From the NCBI RefSeq assembly GCF_002259755.1, contig NZ_MWWY01000024.1, positions 1 to 64,000 on the forward strand: a stretch of DNA of 64,000 nt, in the 5' to 3' direction. The notes beneath the pieces are model-generated. The model did no database searches, had not been told where the DNA came from, and saw only the letters and a program-made list of their open reading frames with translations. Shown here piece after piece: positions 16,002 through 26,529 of the stretch. The translations under genes and the position numbers were made by a program. Position 1 is the first letter of the stretch. Every line of letters begins with the position of its first letter. Source of the stretch: Bifidobacterium hapali. Its GTDB lineage: Bacteria > Actinomycetota > Actinomycetes > Actinomycetales > Bifidobacteriaceae.

Positions 16002-17675
16002 TTACTGTTGCGCTTCAATAGCGGTGAGAGCAATCGTGTTGATGATATCTTGTACGAGCGCGCCACGTGACAGATCGTTGACCGGCTTGTTGAGTCCCTG
16101 CAGCACCGGGCCGATTGCAAGCGCGCCCGAGGAACGTTGCACGGCCTTGTAACCGATATTGCCTGCGCATAGATCCGGGAATACGAACACGTTCACATGA
16201 CCGGCAACATCGTTGCCCTTGGCCTTAGTCGCAGCCACAGTTGGTGACCATGCAGCATCAAACTGGATAGAGCCCACCACTGGTAGCTCTGGCGCTTTCT
16301 CACGAACGATTCGAGTGGCCTCTTCGACAACATCCACATCCGGTCCCTTACCTGAACCGAGTGTGGAGTAGGAGAGCATGCCAACCTTCGGTTCAATGCC
16401 GAATGCTTTCGCTGTTTCGGCGGATTGAATAGCAATATCGGCTAGCTGTTCAGCAGTTGGATTGAGATTAATCGCGCAGTCCGCGAACACCGCCACATGA
16501 TCTTTGAAACACATGAGGAACGAGCCGGAAACCAGAGACGCGCCCGGCTTCGTCTTAATAACCTGCAGTGCCGGACGCACCGTGTTCGCAGTCGAGTTAA
16601 TTGAGCCAGATACCAAACCGTCAGCGTAACCGAGTACAACGAGCATCGTGCCGAAATAGCTGGCATCTTTGAGCTGCTCGCGAGCCTGTTCTTCAGTCAT
16701 GCCCTTCTTCGCACGCAGTTCGCACAACTTAGCAACCATCGGCTTGACGATGTTTTCGTCATCCATTGACTGAAAACGTGCCTTATCAAGTGAATGCAGG
16801 CCGAGTTCCGCGCCGCGCGCGAGAATCGCATCACGATTGCCGACAATAATGAGATTGACAACTTCGCGTTCAAGCAGGTAATCAGCCGCCTTGATAATAC
16901 GGTCTTCTTCGCCTTCTGGCAGGACGATCGTCTTCTTATTGATTTTCGCACGGCCGAGTAGACTGTGCTGGAATGCGTACGAGGTAACCGGGAATTCAAT
17001 GTCTACATCGAGTGCCTTGAGCACTTCTTCAGTAGGCACATTATCTTGGAATGCTTTGAGTGCAGCGTCTGCTTGTGCTTCTTCAGTAAATGGTGTTTGC
17101 GGGATAGTCCATACGGGCAGGCCGAATTCAGCGAGCGTATTCTTAACGAACACCGAATGACGTGGGTCACAACCGGTAACGAAAATACCGAGTACCTTAT
17201 TGCCAGCCGCTTCCATGCCTTCGATCGACAGCTGTACGGTTTCACGCAACTCGTCGGGCCAACGGTCGATCGTGCAGATCGCGAGAAAAACGCCAGCTTG
17301 CAAATCAGCTGCAATATTTGCGTTGAATTCATAAGCAGTCGGATCATTGACATGCGACTTGTCGGTGCCCACGATGAGTGCTGCATCAGCACGCGAAACG
17401 CTCATCGCATCGTCGAAAGCGGCAACAATATCGCCACGAGAGGCTTCCTTATCACGGCGCACTTTATGAATGTCAAGACCGCTAGACAGTGCAACACCGA
17501 GGCCTGCGTTCGACGCGCCGAGCAGAATCGGCGTGAAATGATCATGGTTAGAGACAGCAGGGCGGAACACCGCAGTCTTATATTTGGTGGTCAATGCCTT
17601 GAGAACGCCATAAGCGACGACATTGCGACCGTTAGCTCCTTCAGGACTGGCGATGTAGATATTGGTAACTGCCAC
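16002..17675 (-). CDS. pta: phosphate acetyltransferase
   Basis: Pta interconverts acetyl-CoA and acetyl phosphate. The 557-residue protein has an N-terminal P-loop-fold domain related to BioD/CobQ but without a canonical P-loop (IYIASPEGANGRNVVAYG onward). A middle DRTGG-like region and the C-terminal PTA_PTB catalytic domain follow, the latter from about residue 230 with KTIVLPEGEEDRIIKAADYL. The catalytic part shows YADGLVSGSINSTANTVRPA and FVFPDLCAGNIGYKAVQR. The start is GTG at 17675, with AAGGAG 6 bases before it. Its product feeds AckA, encoded downstream; in phosphoketolase users the reverse direction makes acetyl-CoA from the acetyl phosphate that Xfp releases. Confidence 0.94.
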   Translation of the reverse strand: MAVTNIYIASPEGANGRNVVAYGVLKALTTKYKTAVFRPAVSNHDHFTPILLGASNAGLGVALSSGLDIHKVRRDKEASRGDIVAAFDDAMSVSRADAALIVGTDKSHVNDPTAYEFNANIAADLQAGVFLAICTIDRWPDELRETVQLSIEGMEAAGNKVLGIFVTGCDPRHSVFVKNTLAEFGLPVWTIPQTPFTEEAQADAALKAFQDNVPTEEVLKALDVDIEFPVTSYAFQHSLLGRAKINKKTIVLPEGEEDRIIKAADYLLEREVVNLIIVGNRDAILARGAELGLHSLDKARFQSMDDENIVKPMVAKLCELRAKKGMTEEQAREQLKDASYFGTMLVVLGYADGLVSGSINSTANTVRPALQVIKTKPGASLVSGSFLMCFKDHVAVFADCAINLNPTAEQLADIAIQSAETAKAFGIEPKVGMLSYSTLGSGKGPDVDVVEEATRIVREKAPELPVVGSIQFDAAWSPTVAATKAKGNDVAGHVNVFVFPDLCAGNIGYKAVQRSSGALAIGPVLQGLNKPVNDLSRGALVQDIINTIALTAIEAQQ

Positions 17676-17743
17676 AGTGAACTCCTTGCTTGGGGACAGA
17701 CTGCCGTGTGACCGCTCTGTTCACACATATCGCTCATTCTAAT

Positions 17744-17785
17744 ACTTAGGTCGTGAGTCGGTGCGTTACGACTCACGACCTAAGT
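17744..17785 (-). terminator. terminator of the DUF1846 gene
   Basis: ACTTAGGTCGTGAGTCG (17744-17760) and its exact complement (17769-17785) form a 17-bp stem with an 8-base loop. It lies between the end of the DUF1846 gene and the start of pta on the minus strand, so it insulates pta from read-through. Confidence 0.7.
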
Positions 17786-17810
17786 AATGTGGTACAGACA
17801 GACCACTTGC

Positions 17811-19292
17811 TTACTTGTGATACAAGCTCGTGCGTTCGTACTTCGGTTCGCAACACACGTTGATACCGAGCTTGCGATACAAGGCTTCATCAGCCGGTGA
17901 GATGATGACAGAGAAAAACGCGTCGCATCCGCGCAATTGCTCTAATCCTGCGATAACTTGAGCTGCGATAGGACTCGTGGAACTCGTAATAGACAGTGCG
18001 ATAAGTGTCTCATCAGAATGCAGACGACGATTTGCCGCATGCAGATGTTCCGTTTTGAGTGTACAGATTGGTTCGATTGCAGCATCATCAATGACTGGAA
18101 TTTGCGCGTCTACTCCAGTTACTGCTTTAAGCGCGTTCATGAGTAGCGCACTGGCCGCTCCCATGAGTACACCGGTTTTGCCAGTGACCACACGACCGTC
18201 GGGTAAAACCATTGCGCCTGCAGGCGCGCCAGTTGCTGTTTCTTTATCAAGCGCGGCCTGACGAGCAGGGGAGAGGTCGACATCTACACTGGCCCGCTTC
18301 ATAATCGAACGCAATCGTTCGACCTGATCCTCTCCTTCACCAGTACGCTTGCAATGTTCAGCTGCAGCAAAATATCGACGCACAATCTCAAGATTTGCGG
18401 CCTCGCGGCATGCTTCATCATCTGAGATTGCATAACCGGCCATATTTACGCCCATGTCGGTTGGGCTTTGATACGGGCTGGTTCCCATAATGCGTTCCAT
18501 CATGGCTTTGAGCACGGGGAACGCTTCAACATCGCGATTGTAGTTGACGGTTGTTTTGCCGTAAGCATCCAAATGGAATGGGTCGATAATGTTCGCATCG
18601 TCGAGATCGGCTGTTGCTGCCTCATAGGCAATATTGACCGGATGACTTAACGGTAGGTTCCAGATCGGGAATGTCTCGTATTTCGCATAACCGGCTGTGA
18701 TACCGCGTTGATGCTCGTGATAGAGCTGTGACAGACAAGTGGCGAGTTTGCCGGAACCTGGACCTGGCGCGGTGACGACGACGAGCGGACGGCTAGTTTC
18801 GATGTAATCGTTGCGACCGTATCCTTCGGACGACACGATGCGTTCGATATCGTGAGGATAACCGGCAATCGGATAGTGCAGATAGCAGGTGATGCCGAGC
18901 TGAGTAAGTCGATGACGATACGCATCGGCGGCTGGTTGAGCAGCATATTGAGTAAGTACGACTGAACCGACGTAGAAGCCACGTGAGCGGAAAATATCGA
19001 TGAGTCGTAATACGTCTTCGTCGTAAGTGATGCCAAGATCGCCGCGCATTTTTGATTTTTCGATATGGTTGGCGTTGATGGCGATAACGATTTCCACGTC
19101 CTGCTTCATGCTGTCAAGCATGCGGAATTTGGTATCCGGTTGGAAGCCTGGCAATACTCGTGACGCATGATAGTCGTCGAACAGTTTTCCGCCGAACTCG
19201 AGATACAGTTTGCCACCGAATTGTGCGATACGCTTCCTGATGTTGTCGGCTTGTAATTCGATGTACTTGTCGTTGTCGAATCCTTGTCGCAT
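17811..19292 (-). CDS. DUF1846-family protein
   Basis: The 493-residue product matches the DUF1846 family, found as a single large cytoplasmic protein in many Gram-positive anaerobes. Its start (RQGFDNDKYIELQ, then LYLEFGGKLFDDYHASRVL) is a strong signature. A TAPGPGSGKLATCLSQLYHE motif looks like a nucleotide-binding loop, and the C-terminal part carries LSITSSTSPIAAQVIAGLEQL. Biochemical function is not established; structural work on the family suggests an ATP- or nucleotide-related fold. The frame is open to 19352, but the ATG at 19292 with AAGGATT upstream gives the family N-terminus. It lies upstream of pta on the same strand, but a terminator separates them. Confidence 0.85.
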   Translation of the reverse strand: MRQGFDNDKYIELQADNIRKRIAQFGGKLYLEFGGKLFDDYHASRVLPGFQPDTKFRMLDSMKQDVEIVIAINANHIEKSKMRGDLGITYDEDVLRLIDIFRSRGFYVGSVVLTQYAAQPAADAYRHRLTQLGITCYLHYPIAGYPHDIERIVSSEGYGRNDYIETSRPLVVVTAPGPGSGKLATCLSQLYHEHQRGITAGYAKYETFPIWNLPLSHPVNIAYEAATADLDDANIIDPFHLDAYGKTTVNYNRDVEAFPVLKAMMERIMGTSPYQSPTDMGVNMAGYAISDDEACREAANLEIVRRYFAAAEHCKRTGEGEDQVERLRSIMKRASVDVDLSPARQAALDKETATGAPAGAMVLPDGRVVTGKTGVLMGAASALLMNALKAVTGVDAQIPVIDDAAIEPICTLKTEHLHAANRRLHSDETLIALSITSSTSPIAAQVIAGLEQLRGCDAFFSVIISPADEALYRKLGINVCCEPKYERTSLYHK

Positions 19293-19486
19293 AGAGATTG
19301 GCAATCCTTTCGCACGGCGTCGTAAAACGACATGATTATACCGGAAATCCACAAAACGACAGATATAATGGAGACCGGCTCCCTGTCGTGCAGAACGTGG
19401 CAGCGAAGCAGGCCTGCACCAATACCAACCTCCGGACAGTAAGTGGTCCTTGGCAGGCCGGGCCGACCATCGGAAAGCGAACTCTC

Positions 19487-21616
19487 ATGCGTGGTGATGC
19501 GAAAAAGCTGGCGAAAATGCTGCAGGGCGCGCAGACACGTTTCGTGATACCCGTCTACCAGCGGAACTACGACTGGAAACGCGAACAGTGTAAACGTCTC
19601 TTCGATGATCTTGAAGATGTCGTACAGCAAAGCCGAGAATCGCTTTTTTTGGCAGCATTGTCTCCCAGATGAATATGGATAGGCGCGTTCTCATCGACGG
19701 CCAGCAACGAGTGACCACCGTGTATCTTCTGCTTGCGGCACTGCTGAGGCAGATTAAGAGCGGAGCGATCGAAGCCAGAAAGGACACGCTGCCGGAATTC
19801 ATCCGCTACGAGTATCTGATGGACAGATACGACGAGAGCGACCAGAAGCTCAAGCTCAAGCTCGTTAAAGACGATCAGGAAGCCCTCGGCAAGATCATGG
19901 ACGAGGATGACCATCTTGTCGAAGGCTCAAACGTGACCGAAAACTACCGGTATTTTCTGGAGCGCATCAGCCAGACTGACCTTTCTGCCGACCAGCTCAA
20001 GGATGCCGTCGAAAGCCTTGAGGTTATCGATATTATGCTGGAGTCAGACGATGACGCGCAGCTTATTTTCGAGAGTCTGAATTCGACGGGTCTGAGCCTG
20101 AGCGAGGGAGACAAGATCCGAAACTACGTGCTCATGAACCTTCCCGAAGATTTGCAGAACCGATATTACGAGCAGTATTGGAATATCATTGAGGCCAACA
20201 CCGACTACGAAGTCAGCTCCTTCATCCGCGACTACATCGCGGCGAAAACGAGAAAGACCCCGATCATCAGTCGTGTATACCCATCGTTCAGGTCGTATGC
20301 CAAGGCTTTCAAGACAGACTCCCGCTGGCTGATCTTTTACGGTATTCCGTGCATTACCGCCGAATCATCGGATTGGGACGAGCCAATTCGCGGGTAGATG
20401 TGGCTCTGCGGCGCCTCGGCCTGTTGGAGATGAGCATCACCGCCCCGTTCCTGCTCTCCATGCTTGATTACGCCGATGCAGGGAACCTTGCGGAGGATCA
20501 GGTTCTCGCAGCGATAGGCATCATCGAGGACTATCTGTTCAGACGCTGGGTGTGCAACATTGGGACGAACGCCCTCAACAAGGTCTTCGAGAACCTTCAT
20601 TATGACGCCGTTCGAGGCGTGTCGGATGGCGCGGACTATTGTGAGGCGCTCAAATATTCCCTGCTTCGCAGGGAGTCGAACGGTCGCTTCCCTCGCGATG
20701 ATGAGTTCAGACAATCGTATACTGAGCGCAATTTCTATGGCATCGGGCGCAAACGACTGTACCTGTACAACTGTCTGGAGAACCGAGACAATGTGGAACG
20801 AGTGAATGTCGTCGATATGCTTGAAGATGGCACGCTCTCTGTGGAACACATCATGCCGCAAACGCTGTCACGCAAATGGAGGGACTCGCTCGGAACGAAC
20901 GCCGATGCCATTCATGAGCAATGGCTCAACCGTATGGGCAATCTGACACTGACCGGCTATAACTCCCAGTATTCGAACAACGAATTCTCTGATAAGCGTG
21001 ATCGCGACCATGGATTCAAGGACAGCGGACTGAAACTTAACCGCTTTGTCTCCACTTGCGAGTCTTGGGGAGAGCCTGAGATGCGGGAGCGAGACGACCG
21101 CATCTGGCGGCGTTTTCTGACCATATGGCCTTGTATCACCACCGACTATCATCCGAAGGCCGAAGAACATGAGAGCCATCCGCTCGATGAAGATTTCAAC
21201 TTCACGAACCGCAAGGTTGCCGCCTATGTCTTCCAGGGGGCACGACATACTGTGAAAACCTGGGTGGAGATGATGCAGAGCATTCTGGGATCCCTGTATG
21301 AGATCGATCCTGACGCGGTCCGCGCTGTAGCATTCGGAGATAAGTTCCCGGCGCGATACTTCTCAAACGATCCCTTGGAATATGGCTTCGAAATCGGACC
21401 GGGACTGTGGTTCAATCCGGGAAACTCCACAGCCACCAAGATCGAAGCTCTGCGCCGCATCATCGAGAGAATGCCTGACGTGGATTCTTCCGATTTGTCC
21501 TTTGAGTTGTATGACGAGCCGCATGCCGGTGCCAGGAACGAATCCGATTGAAGAATTCCGATGACATCGAAGCTTTCTTTGTGGGAGTACTCCAGCAAAG
21601 AAAGCTTCGACAATGA
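19487..21616 (+). pseudogene. GmrSD-type (DUF262-DUF1524) modification-dependent restriction gene, three frameshifts
   Basis: The pieces add up to a fused GmrSD/type IV restriction enzyme of about 710 residues. The DUF262 start is RFVIPVYQRNYDWKREQCK, then FFGSIV and IDGQQRVTTVYLLLAALLRQ. The DUF1524 HNH part is LSVEHIMPQTLSRKW with NRMGNLTLTGYNSQYSNNEF. The reading frame breaks three times, each consistent with loss of one base in a homopolymer: a T run at 19644-19650, CCC at 20321-20323, and TT at 21548-21549. After the last break the frame continues as LKNSDDIEAFFVGVLQQRKL to a stop at 21616. Functional residues look preserved, so the damage is recent, or the breaks are sequencing errors. 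The start at 19487 has only a weak ribosome site. Confidence 0.8.
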
Positions 21617-21709
21617 TCCGCAACACCGCGTCGTTCATCAAGGAACCATGCAACAAGCGTTACCGTACGATCACGTTGTGAAATGCTCTGATGCGTGCGG
21701 TAGCAAGGC

Positions 21710-21750
21710 GCGGGAGATGAAGGCGTACGACGGTACGTCGAGTCTCCCGC
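21710..21750 (-). terminator. possible terminator of guaA
   Basis: GCGGGAGA (21710-21717) pairs with TCTCCCGC (21743-21750) around an inner CGTACGACGGTACG loop that can also fold. It sits 27 bases beyond the guaA stop on the minus strand. No marked T run follows. Confidence 0.4.
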
Positions 21751-21776
21751 AACGCAGCTAACGCTCCGTCATCACA

Positions 21777-23339
21777 TTATTCCCATTCGATGGTTGCTGG
21801 GGGTTTGCTAGTGCAGTCCAGCACTACGCGGTTAATTTGGCGGCATTCGTTGGTGATGCGCGTGGAGATGGTGGCGAGGACGTCGTAGGGCAGACGTGAC
21901 CAGTCGGCGGTCATAGCATCTTCGGAGGATACCGGGCGTAGAACGATGGGGGAGCCGTAGGTGCGTTCGTCGCCTTGTACACCAACGGAGTGAACATCGG
22001 CGAGGAGGACGACAGGGCACTGCCAGATGTCACGGTCGAGACCGGCCTTGGTGAGTTCTTCGCGAGCAATGGCATCGGCTTCACGCAAGAGGTCGAGACG
22101 TTCTTTGGTGATTTCGCCGATGATGCGGATGCCGAGGCCAGGGCCAGGGAACGGCTGACGCCAGACGATCTCGTCGGGCAATCCGAGTTCGGTGCCGATG
22201 GCTCGTACCTCGTCTTTGAAGAGGGTGCGCAATGGCTCGATAAGCTGGAATTTGAGGTCCTTGGGTAAGCCGCCTACATTGTGATGGCTCTTAATATTGG
22301 CCGCACCATCGCCGCCACCAGATTCGACGACATCGGGGTAGAGGGTACCTTGGACGAGGAATTTGACTTCTTTGCCGCGGGCACCTGCTTCTTCGAGTAC
22401 TTGGCGCTGGGCTTTTTCGAAGGTGCGAATGAATTTTTCGCCGATAATCTTGCGCTTGCGTTCTGGTTCTGAGACGCCTTTAAGCGCGGTGAGGAAGTCG
22501 TCGGCCGCGTCGACGGTGATGAGTCGAATACCGGTTGCGGCAACGAAATCATGCTTGACCTGTTCGACTTCACCTTTGCGCAGCAGACCGTGGTCGACGA
22601 ACACACAAGTGAGCTGGTCGCCGATTGCTTTGTGCACGAGTGCTGCGGCAACAGCAGAATCAACGCCACCGGAAAGACCGCAAATGACTTCCGCATCGCC
22701 AACCTGTTCGCGGATTTTCTTGACCTGATCTTCGATGATGCTGGATGCGTCCCAGTCGTTGGGCAGTCCGGCGCACTTGTGGAGGAAGGTTTCGATGAGC
22801 TGCTGGCCCATCGGTGTGTGCTTGACTTCCGGGTGCCACTGTACGCCGTAGAGCTTGCGGGATTCGTCTTGCATGGCGGCTACAGGTGCGCCTTCGGTGT
22901 GAGCGAGGACTTCAAATCCTTCAGGAGCGGTTTTAACGGCAACTCCGTGGCTCATCCACGTGTTCTGCTCGGATGGTGAACCGGCGAGTAGGCCGTCGGC
23001 GTGATCGATGGTAGTTTCTGTTTTACCGTATTCGCCGAGAGCCGCTTTGTCGACGTCAGCGCCGAGCGCGTAAGCCATAGCTTGGAATCCGTAGCAGATA
23101 CCGAGCACGGGGACACCAGCGTCGAACAACTTTGTATCAACGCGTGGAGCGCCCGGTTCAAATACGGAGGCAGGGCCGCCGGACAGGATGATGGCCTTGG
23201 GATCTTTGGCGAGGATCTCGTTGACGGGCATGGAGTGGGGCACGAGCTCGGAGTAAACGCCGGCTTCGCGCACGCGTCGCGCGATAAGTTGGGCGTACTG
23301 GGCTCCGAAGTCAACGACGAGCACAGGACCTGTTGCCAT
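21777..23339 (-). CDS. guaA: GMP synthase (glutamine-hydrolysing)
   Basis: GuaA makes GMP from XMP, ATP and glutamine. The 520-residue protein has the N-terminal class I glutamine amidotransferase with Cys82 in GICYGFQ and the later GVQWHPEV histidine-glutamate pair. The PP-loop ATPase motif is [17 protein letters not shown]. The C-terminal dimerisation domain holds [20 protein letters not shown] and ends in [12 protein letters not shown], the usual family terminus. AAGGGAG lies before the ATG. It would use the XMP made by xpt (37.1 kb) or by IMP dehydrogenase. A long divergent spacer separates it from xfp. Confidence 0.97.
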   Translation of the reverse strand: MATGPVLVVDFGAQYAQLIARRVREAGVYSELVPHSMPVNEILAKDPKAIILSGGPASVFEPGAPRVDTKLFDAGVPVLGICYGFQAMAYALGADVDKAALGEYGKTETTIDHADGLLAGSPSEQNTWMSHGVAVKTAPEGFEVLAHTEGAPVAAMQDESRKLYGVQWHPEVKHTPMGQQLIETFLHKCAGLPNDWDASSIIEDQVKKIREQVGDAEVICGLSGGVDSAVAAALVHKAIGDQLTCVFVDHGLLRKGEVEQVKHDFVAATGIRLITVDAADDFLTALKGVSEPERKRKIIGEKFIRTFEKAQRQVLEEAGARGKEVKFLVQGTLYPDVVESGGGDGAANIKSHHNVGGLPKDLKFQLIEPLRTLFKDEVRAIGTELGLPDEIVWRQPFPGPGLGIRIIGEITKERLDLLREADAIAREELTKAGLDRDIWQCPVVLLADVHSVGVQGDERTYGSPIVLRPVSSEDAMTADWSRLPYDVLATISTRITNECRQINRVVLDCTSKPPATIEWE

Positions 23340-23804
23340 GAATTCTCCCTTATATATGCAAGATGAGCTACGGATAATTACCAGTCCATTGTGACGGCGT
23401 AAGGCGACATTGCGTGTGTGAATTGGTGTATTGGCTTATATTGGTTTGTATTAGTCATAAATGTGACATCACGTTATGTTCAGTTGAACAACACGCGCGT
23501 GTCTGGTGATGGAAACGAACGTAGCGAAACGGTTCGAATCGTTGGTTTCGCTGGAATTTTGCCGTTTCTGGGTTACTGGAAGGTAAAGTGTGTGTTCACA
23601 AAACAACCATGAAAAGAAAACAAAAGAGGAAATTTTTATAACAATTTCGAACACACATGAAAAAAATCGGTCAAAAGTCGGGCTTCGATCGTATGATGCC
23701 AAGTGATTGGGATTGAGCACGGCTGAATCGCAAGGTGCGGCACGGCTCATGACCTACCGATAACAACCAATCGCACGATATAGTGCAGGAGTACAGGAGT
23801 ACAT
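23340..23804. other. 465-bp divergent spacer between guaA and xfp
   Basis: No gene is evident; the frames here are short and lack homology features. It contains a 12-bp palindrome ACACGCGCGTGT at 23491-23502 and an inverted repeat AGCGAAAC/GTTTCGCT at 23523-23552 with TTCGAA near the centre. An A-rich tract (about 23612-23665) and a TATGAT -10-like hexamer at 23692-23697 lie closer to xfp. The long A-rich stretch is typical before very strongly expressed genes. Confidence 0.5.
23692..23697 (+). promoter_or_regulatory. candidate -10 element for xfp
   Basis: TATGAT lies 107 bases before the xfp ATG. The matching -35 region is poor, though an A-rich tract upstream could help the polymerase. This is a weak sequence-only call. 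Confidence 0.3.
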
Positions 23805-26282
23805 ATGACGAGTCCTGTTATTGGCACCCCTTGGAAGAAGCTCAACGCTCCGGTTTCCGAGGAAGCCCTCGAAGGCGTTGACAAGTACTGGCGCGCCGCC
23901 AACTACCTTTCTATTGGCCAGATTTATCTGCGTTCCAACCCGCTGATGAAGGCTCCCTTCACCCGTGACGATGTTAAGCACCGTCTGGTCGGCCACTGGG
24001 GCACCACTCCGGGTCTGAACTTCCTCATCGGTCACATCAACCGTTTCATCGCTGACCACGGCCAGAACACCGTGATCATCATGGGCCCGGGCCACGGTGG
24101 CCCGGCTGGTACCTCCCAGTCCTACCTGGACGGCACCTACACCGAGACCTTCCCGAAGATCACCAAGGATGAGGCTGGTCTGCAGAAGTTCTTCCGTCAG
24201 TTCTCCTACCCGGGCGGCATCCCGTCCCACTTCGCTCCGGAGACCCCGGGCTCCATCCACGAAGGTGGCGAGCTGGGTTACGCTCTGTCCCACGCTTACG
24301 GCGCAATCATGGACAACCCGAGCCTGTTCGTGCCGGCTATCGTCGGCGACGGCGAAGCTGAGACCGGCCCGTTGGCTACCGGTTGGCAGTCCAACAAGCT
24401 CGTGAACCCGCGCACCGATGGTATCGTTCTGCCGATCCTGCACCTCAACGGCTACAAGATCGCCAACCCGACCATCCTGTCCCGCATTTCCGACGAAGAG
24501 CTCCACGAGTTCTTCCACGGCATGGGCTACGAGCCGTACGAGTTCGTTGCTGGCTTCGACGATGAGGATCACATGTCCATCCACCGTCGTTTCGCCGAGC
24601 TGTGGGAGACCATCTGGGACGAGATCTGCGACATCAAGGCAACCGCCCAGACCGACAACGTGCATCGTCCGTTCTACCCGATGCTCATCTTCCGCACCCC
24701 GAAGGGTTGGACCTGCCCGAAGTACATCGACGGCAAGAAGACCGAAGGTTCTTGGCGTTCTCACCAGGTGCCGCTGGCTTCCGCTCGCGATACCGAGGCT
24801 CACTTCGAAGTCCTCAAGAACTGGCTCGAGTCCTACAAGCCGGAAGAGCTGTTCGACGAGAACGGTGCTGTGAAGGACGACGTTGTTGCCTTCATGCCGA
24901 AGGGCGAACTGCGCATTGGCGCCAACCCGAACGCTAACGGTGGTGTGATTCGCGACGACCTGAAGCTGCCGAACATCGAAGACTACGCCGTCAAGGAAGT
25001 CGAGAAGTATGGCCACGGCTGGGGCCAGCTTGAAGCTACCCGTACCCTCGGTGTGTACACCCGTGACATCATCAAGAACAACCCGCATGACTTCCGTATC
25101 TTCGGACCGGATGAGACTGCTTCCAACCGTCTGCAGGCTTCCTACGAAGTCACCAACAAGCAGTGGGATGCCGGCTACATCTCTGACGAGGTTGACGAGC
25201 ATATGCACGTCTCCGGTCAGGTTGTCGAGCAGCTGTCCGAGCACCAGATGGAAGGCTTCCTCGAGGGCTACCTGCTGACCGGCCGTCACGGCATCTGGAG
25301 CTCCTACGAGTCCTTCGTGCACGTGATCGACTCCATGCTCAACCAGCACGCCAAGTGGCTTGAGGCTACCGTCCGCGAGATCCCGTGGCGTAAGCCGATC
25401 GCTTCCATGAACCTGCTCGTCTCCTCTCACGTGTGGCGTCAGGATCACAACGGCTTCTCGCACCAGGACCCGGGTGTCACCTCCCTGCTGCTGAACAAGT
25501 GCTTCCACAACGATCACGTCATCGGCATCTACTTCGCCACCGATGCGAACATGCTGCTGGCTATCGCTGAGAAGTGCTACAAGTCCACCAACAAGATCAA
25601 CGCCATCATCGCTGGCAAGCAGCCGGCCGCCACGTGGCTGTCCCTCGACGAAGCTCGCGCTGAGCTCGAGAAGGGTGCTGCCGCTTGGGATTGGGCTTCC
25701 ACCGCGAAGACCAACGATGAAGCCGAGATCGTCCTTGCCGCTGCTGGCGATGTCCCGACTCAGGAGATCATGGCCGCTTCCGACAAGCTCAAGGCTATGG
25801 GCATCAAGTTCAAGGTTGTCAACGTGGTGGATCTGCTCGCTCTGCAGTCCGCTAAGGAGAACGACGAAGCCCTCTCCAACGAGGAGTTCGCTGACATCTT
25901 CACCGCTGACAAGCCGGTCCTGTTCGCATACCACTCCTACGCACACGACGTGCGTGGCCTGATCTACGATCGCCCGAACCACGACAACTTCAACGTCCAC
26001 GGCTACGAGGAGGAAGGCTCCACCACCACCCCGTACGACATGGTTCGCGTGAACGAGATCGATCGTTACGAGCTGACCGCTGAGGCTCTGCGCATGATCG
26101 ACGCCGACAAGTACGCCGACAAGATCAACGAGCTCGAAGCCTTCCGTCAGGAAGCCTTCCAGTTCGCAGTCGATAACGGCTACGATCACCCGGATTACAC
26201 CGACTGGGTGTACTCCGGCCTGAACACCGACGAGAAGGGTGCTGTCACCGCTACCGCTGCAACCGCTGGCGACAACGAGTGA
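23805..26282 (+). CDS. xfp: xylulose-5-phosphate/fructose-6-phosphate phosphoketolase
   Basis: This thiamine-diphosphate enzyme splits fructose-6-phosphate or xylulose-5-phosphate with phosphate into acetyl phosphate and erythrose-4-phosphate or glyceraldehyde-3-phosphate. It is the key step of the bifid shunt and the diagnostic enzyme of the family Bifidobacteriaceae. The 825 residues are family-typical. Features include the early [16 protein letters not shown] segment, [20 protein letters not shown], the diphosphate/Mg2+ motif [19 protein letters not shown], and [19 protein letters not shown]. The start at 23805 follows AGGAGTACAGGAGTAC. Codon choice is strongly biased, as for a very abundant protein. 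A long frame of 811 codons on the opposite strand results from that bias. Confidence 0.97.
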   Translation: MTSPVIGTPWKKLNAPVSEEALEGVDKYWRAANYLSIGQIYLRSNPLMKAPFTRDDVKHRLVGHWGTTPGLNFLIGHINRFIADHGQNTVIIMGPGHGGPAGTSQSYLDGTYTETFPKITKDEAGLQKFFRQFSYPGGIPSHFAPETPGSIHEGGELGYALSHAYGAIMDNPSLFVPAIVGDGEAETGPLATGWQSNKLVNPRTDGIVLPILHLNGYKIANPTILSRISDEELHEFFHGMGYEPYEFVAGFDDEDHMSIHRRFAELWETIWDEICDIKATAQTDNVHRPFYPMLIFRTPKGWTCPKYIDGKKTEGSWRSHQVPLASARDTEAHFEVLKNWLESYKPEELFDENGAVKDDVVAFMPKGELRIGANPNANGGVIRDDLKLPNIEDYAVKEVEKYGHGWGQLEATRTLGVYTRDIIKNNPHDFRIFGPDETASNRLQASYEVTNKQWDAGYISDEVDEHMHVSGQVVEQLSEHQMEGFLEGYLLTGRHGIWSSYESFVHVIDSMLNQHAKWLEATVREIPWRKPIASMNLLVSSHVWRQDHNGFSHQDPGVTSLLLNKCFHNDHVIGIYFATDANMLLAIAEKCYKSTNKINAIIAGKQPAATWLSLDEARAELEKGAAAWDWASTAKTNDEAEIVLAAAGDVPTQEIMAASDKLKAMGIKFKVVNVVDLLALQSAKENDEALSNEEFADIFTADKPVLFAYHSYAHDVRGLIYDRPNHDNFNVHGYEEEGSTTTPYDMVRVNEIDRYELTAEALRMIDADKYADKINELEAFRQEAFQFAVDNGYDHPDYTDWVYSGLNTDEKGAVTATAATAGDNE

Positions 26283-26315
26283 TAATAGCCTGATCGCTAG
26301 GTCATAAAGGTATTC

Positions 26316-26348
26316 GATGGCCCAGAGGCTTCGTGCCTCTGGGCCATC
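26316..26348 (+). terminator. terminator of xfp
   Basis: GATGGCCCAGAGGC and its complement (26316-26329 and 26335-26348) form a 14-bp G+C-rich stem with a 5-base loop, 34 bases after the xfp stop codon. It has the shape of a strong terminator, although no T run follows. Confidence 0.75.
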
Positions 26349-26529
26349 GTGTATGTGCAGACAGTAATCGCACAGTAATCAACTGTTATGATGCAGTGTT
26401 CCTCATGCACAGTTCTTGATATGCAGTATTGATACGACACGGCACGATGACAATAACTACGTAGTCAATGGTTCGACTACAATCAGAATCGTTGTTGCTC
26501 GCCCTCGAAGAAGAAGGAACTGATCCGCA

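Noticed and set aside
16965..17711. 248-codon plus-strand frame over pta
   Set aside because: Shadow of pta, with no domain and no start signal.
21567..21610. 15-bp inverted repeat as a terminator of the restriction gene
   Set aside because: The repeat lies in the reading frame that continues the damaged GmrSD gene (EAFFVGVLQQRKL), so it may be coding sequence that happens to pair. It was not listed as a terminator.
23754..26189. 811-codon open frame on the minus strand over xfp
   Set aside because: It mirrors the strong codon bias of xfp. It has no recognisable domain and no ribosome site, and such antisense frames are common opposite highly expressed genes.
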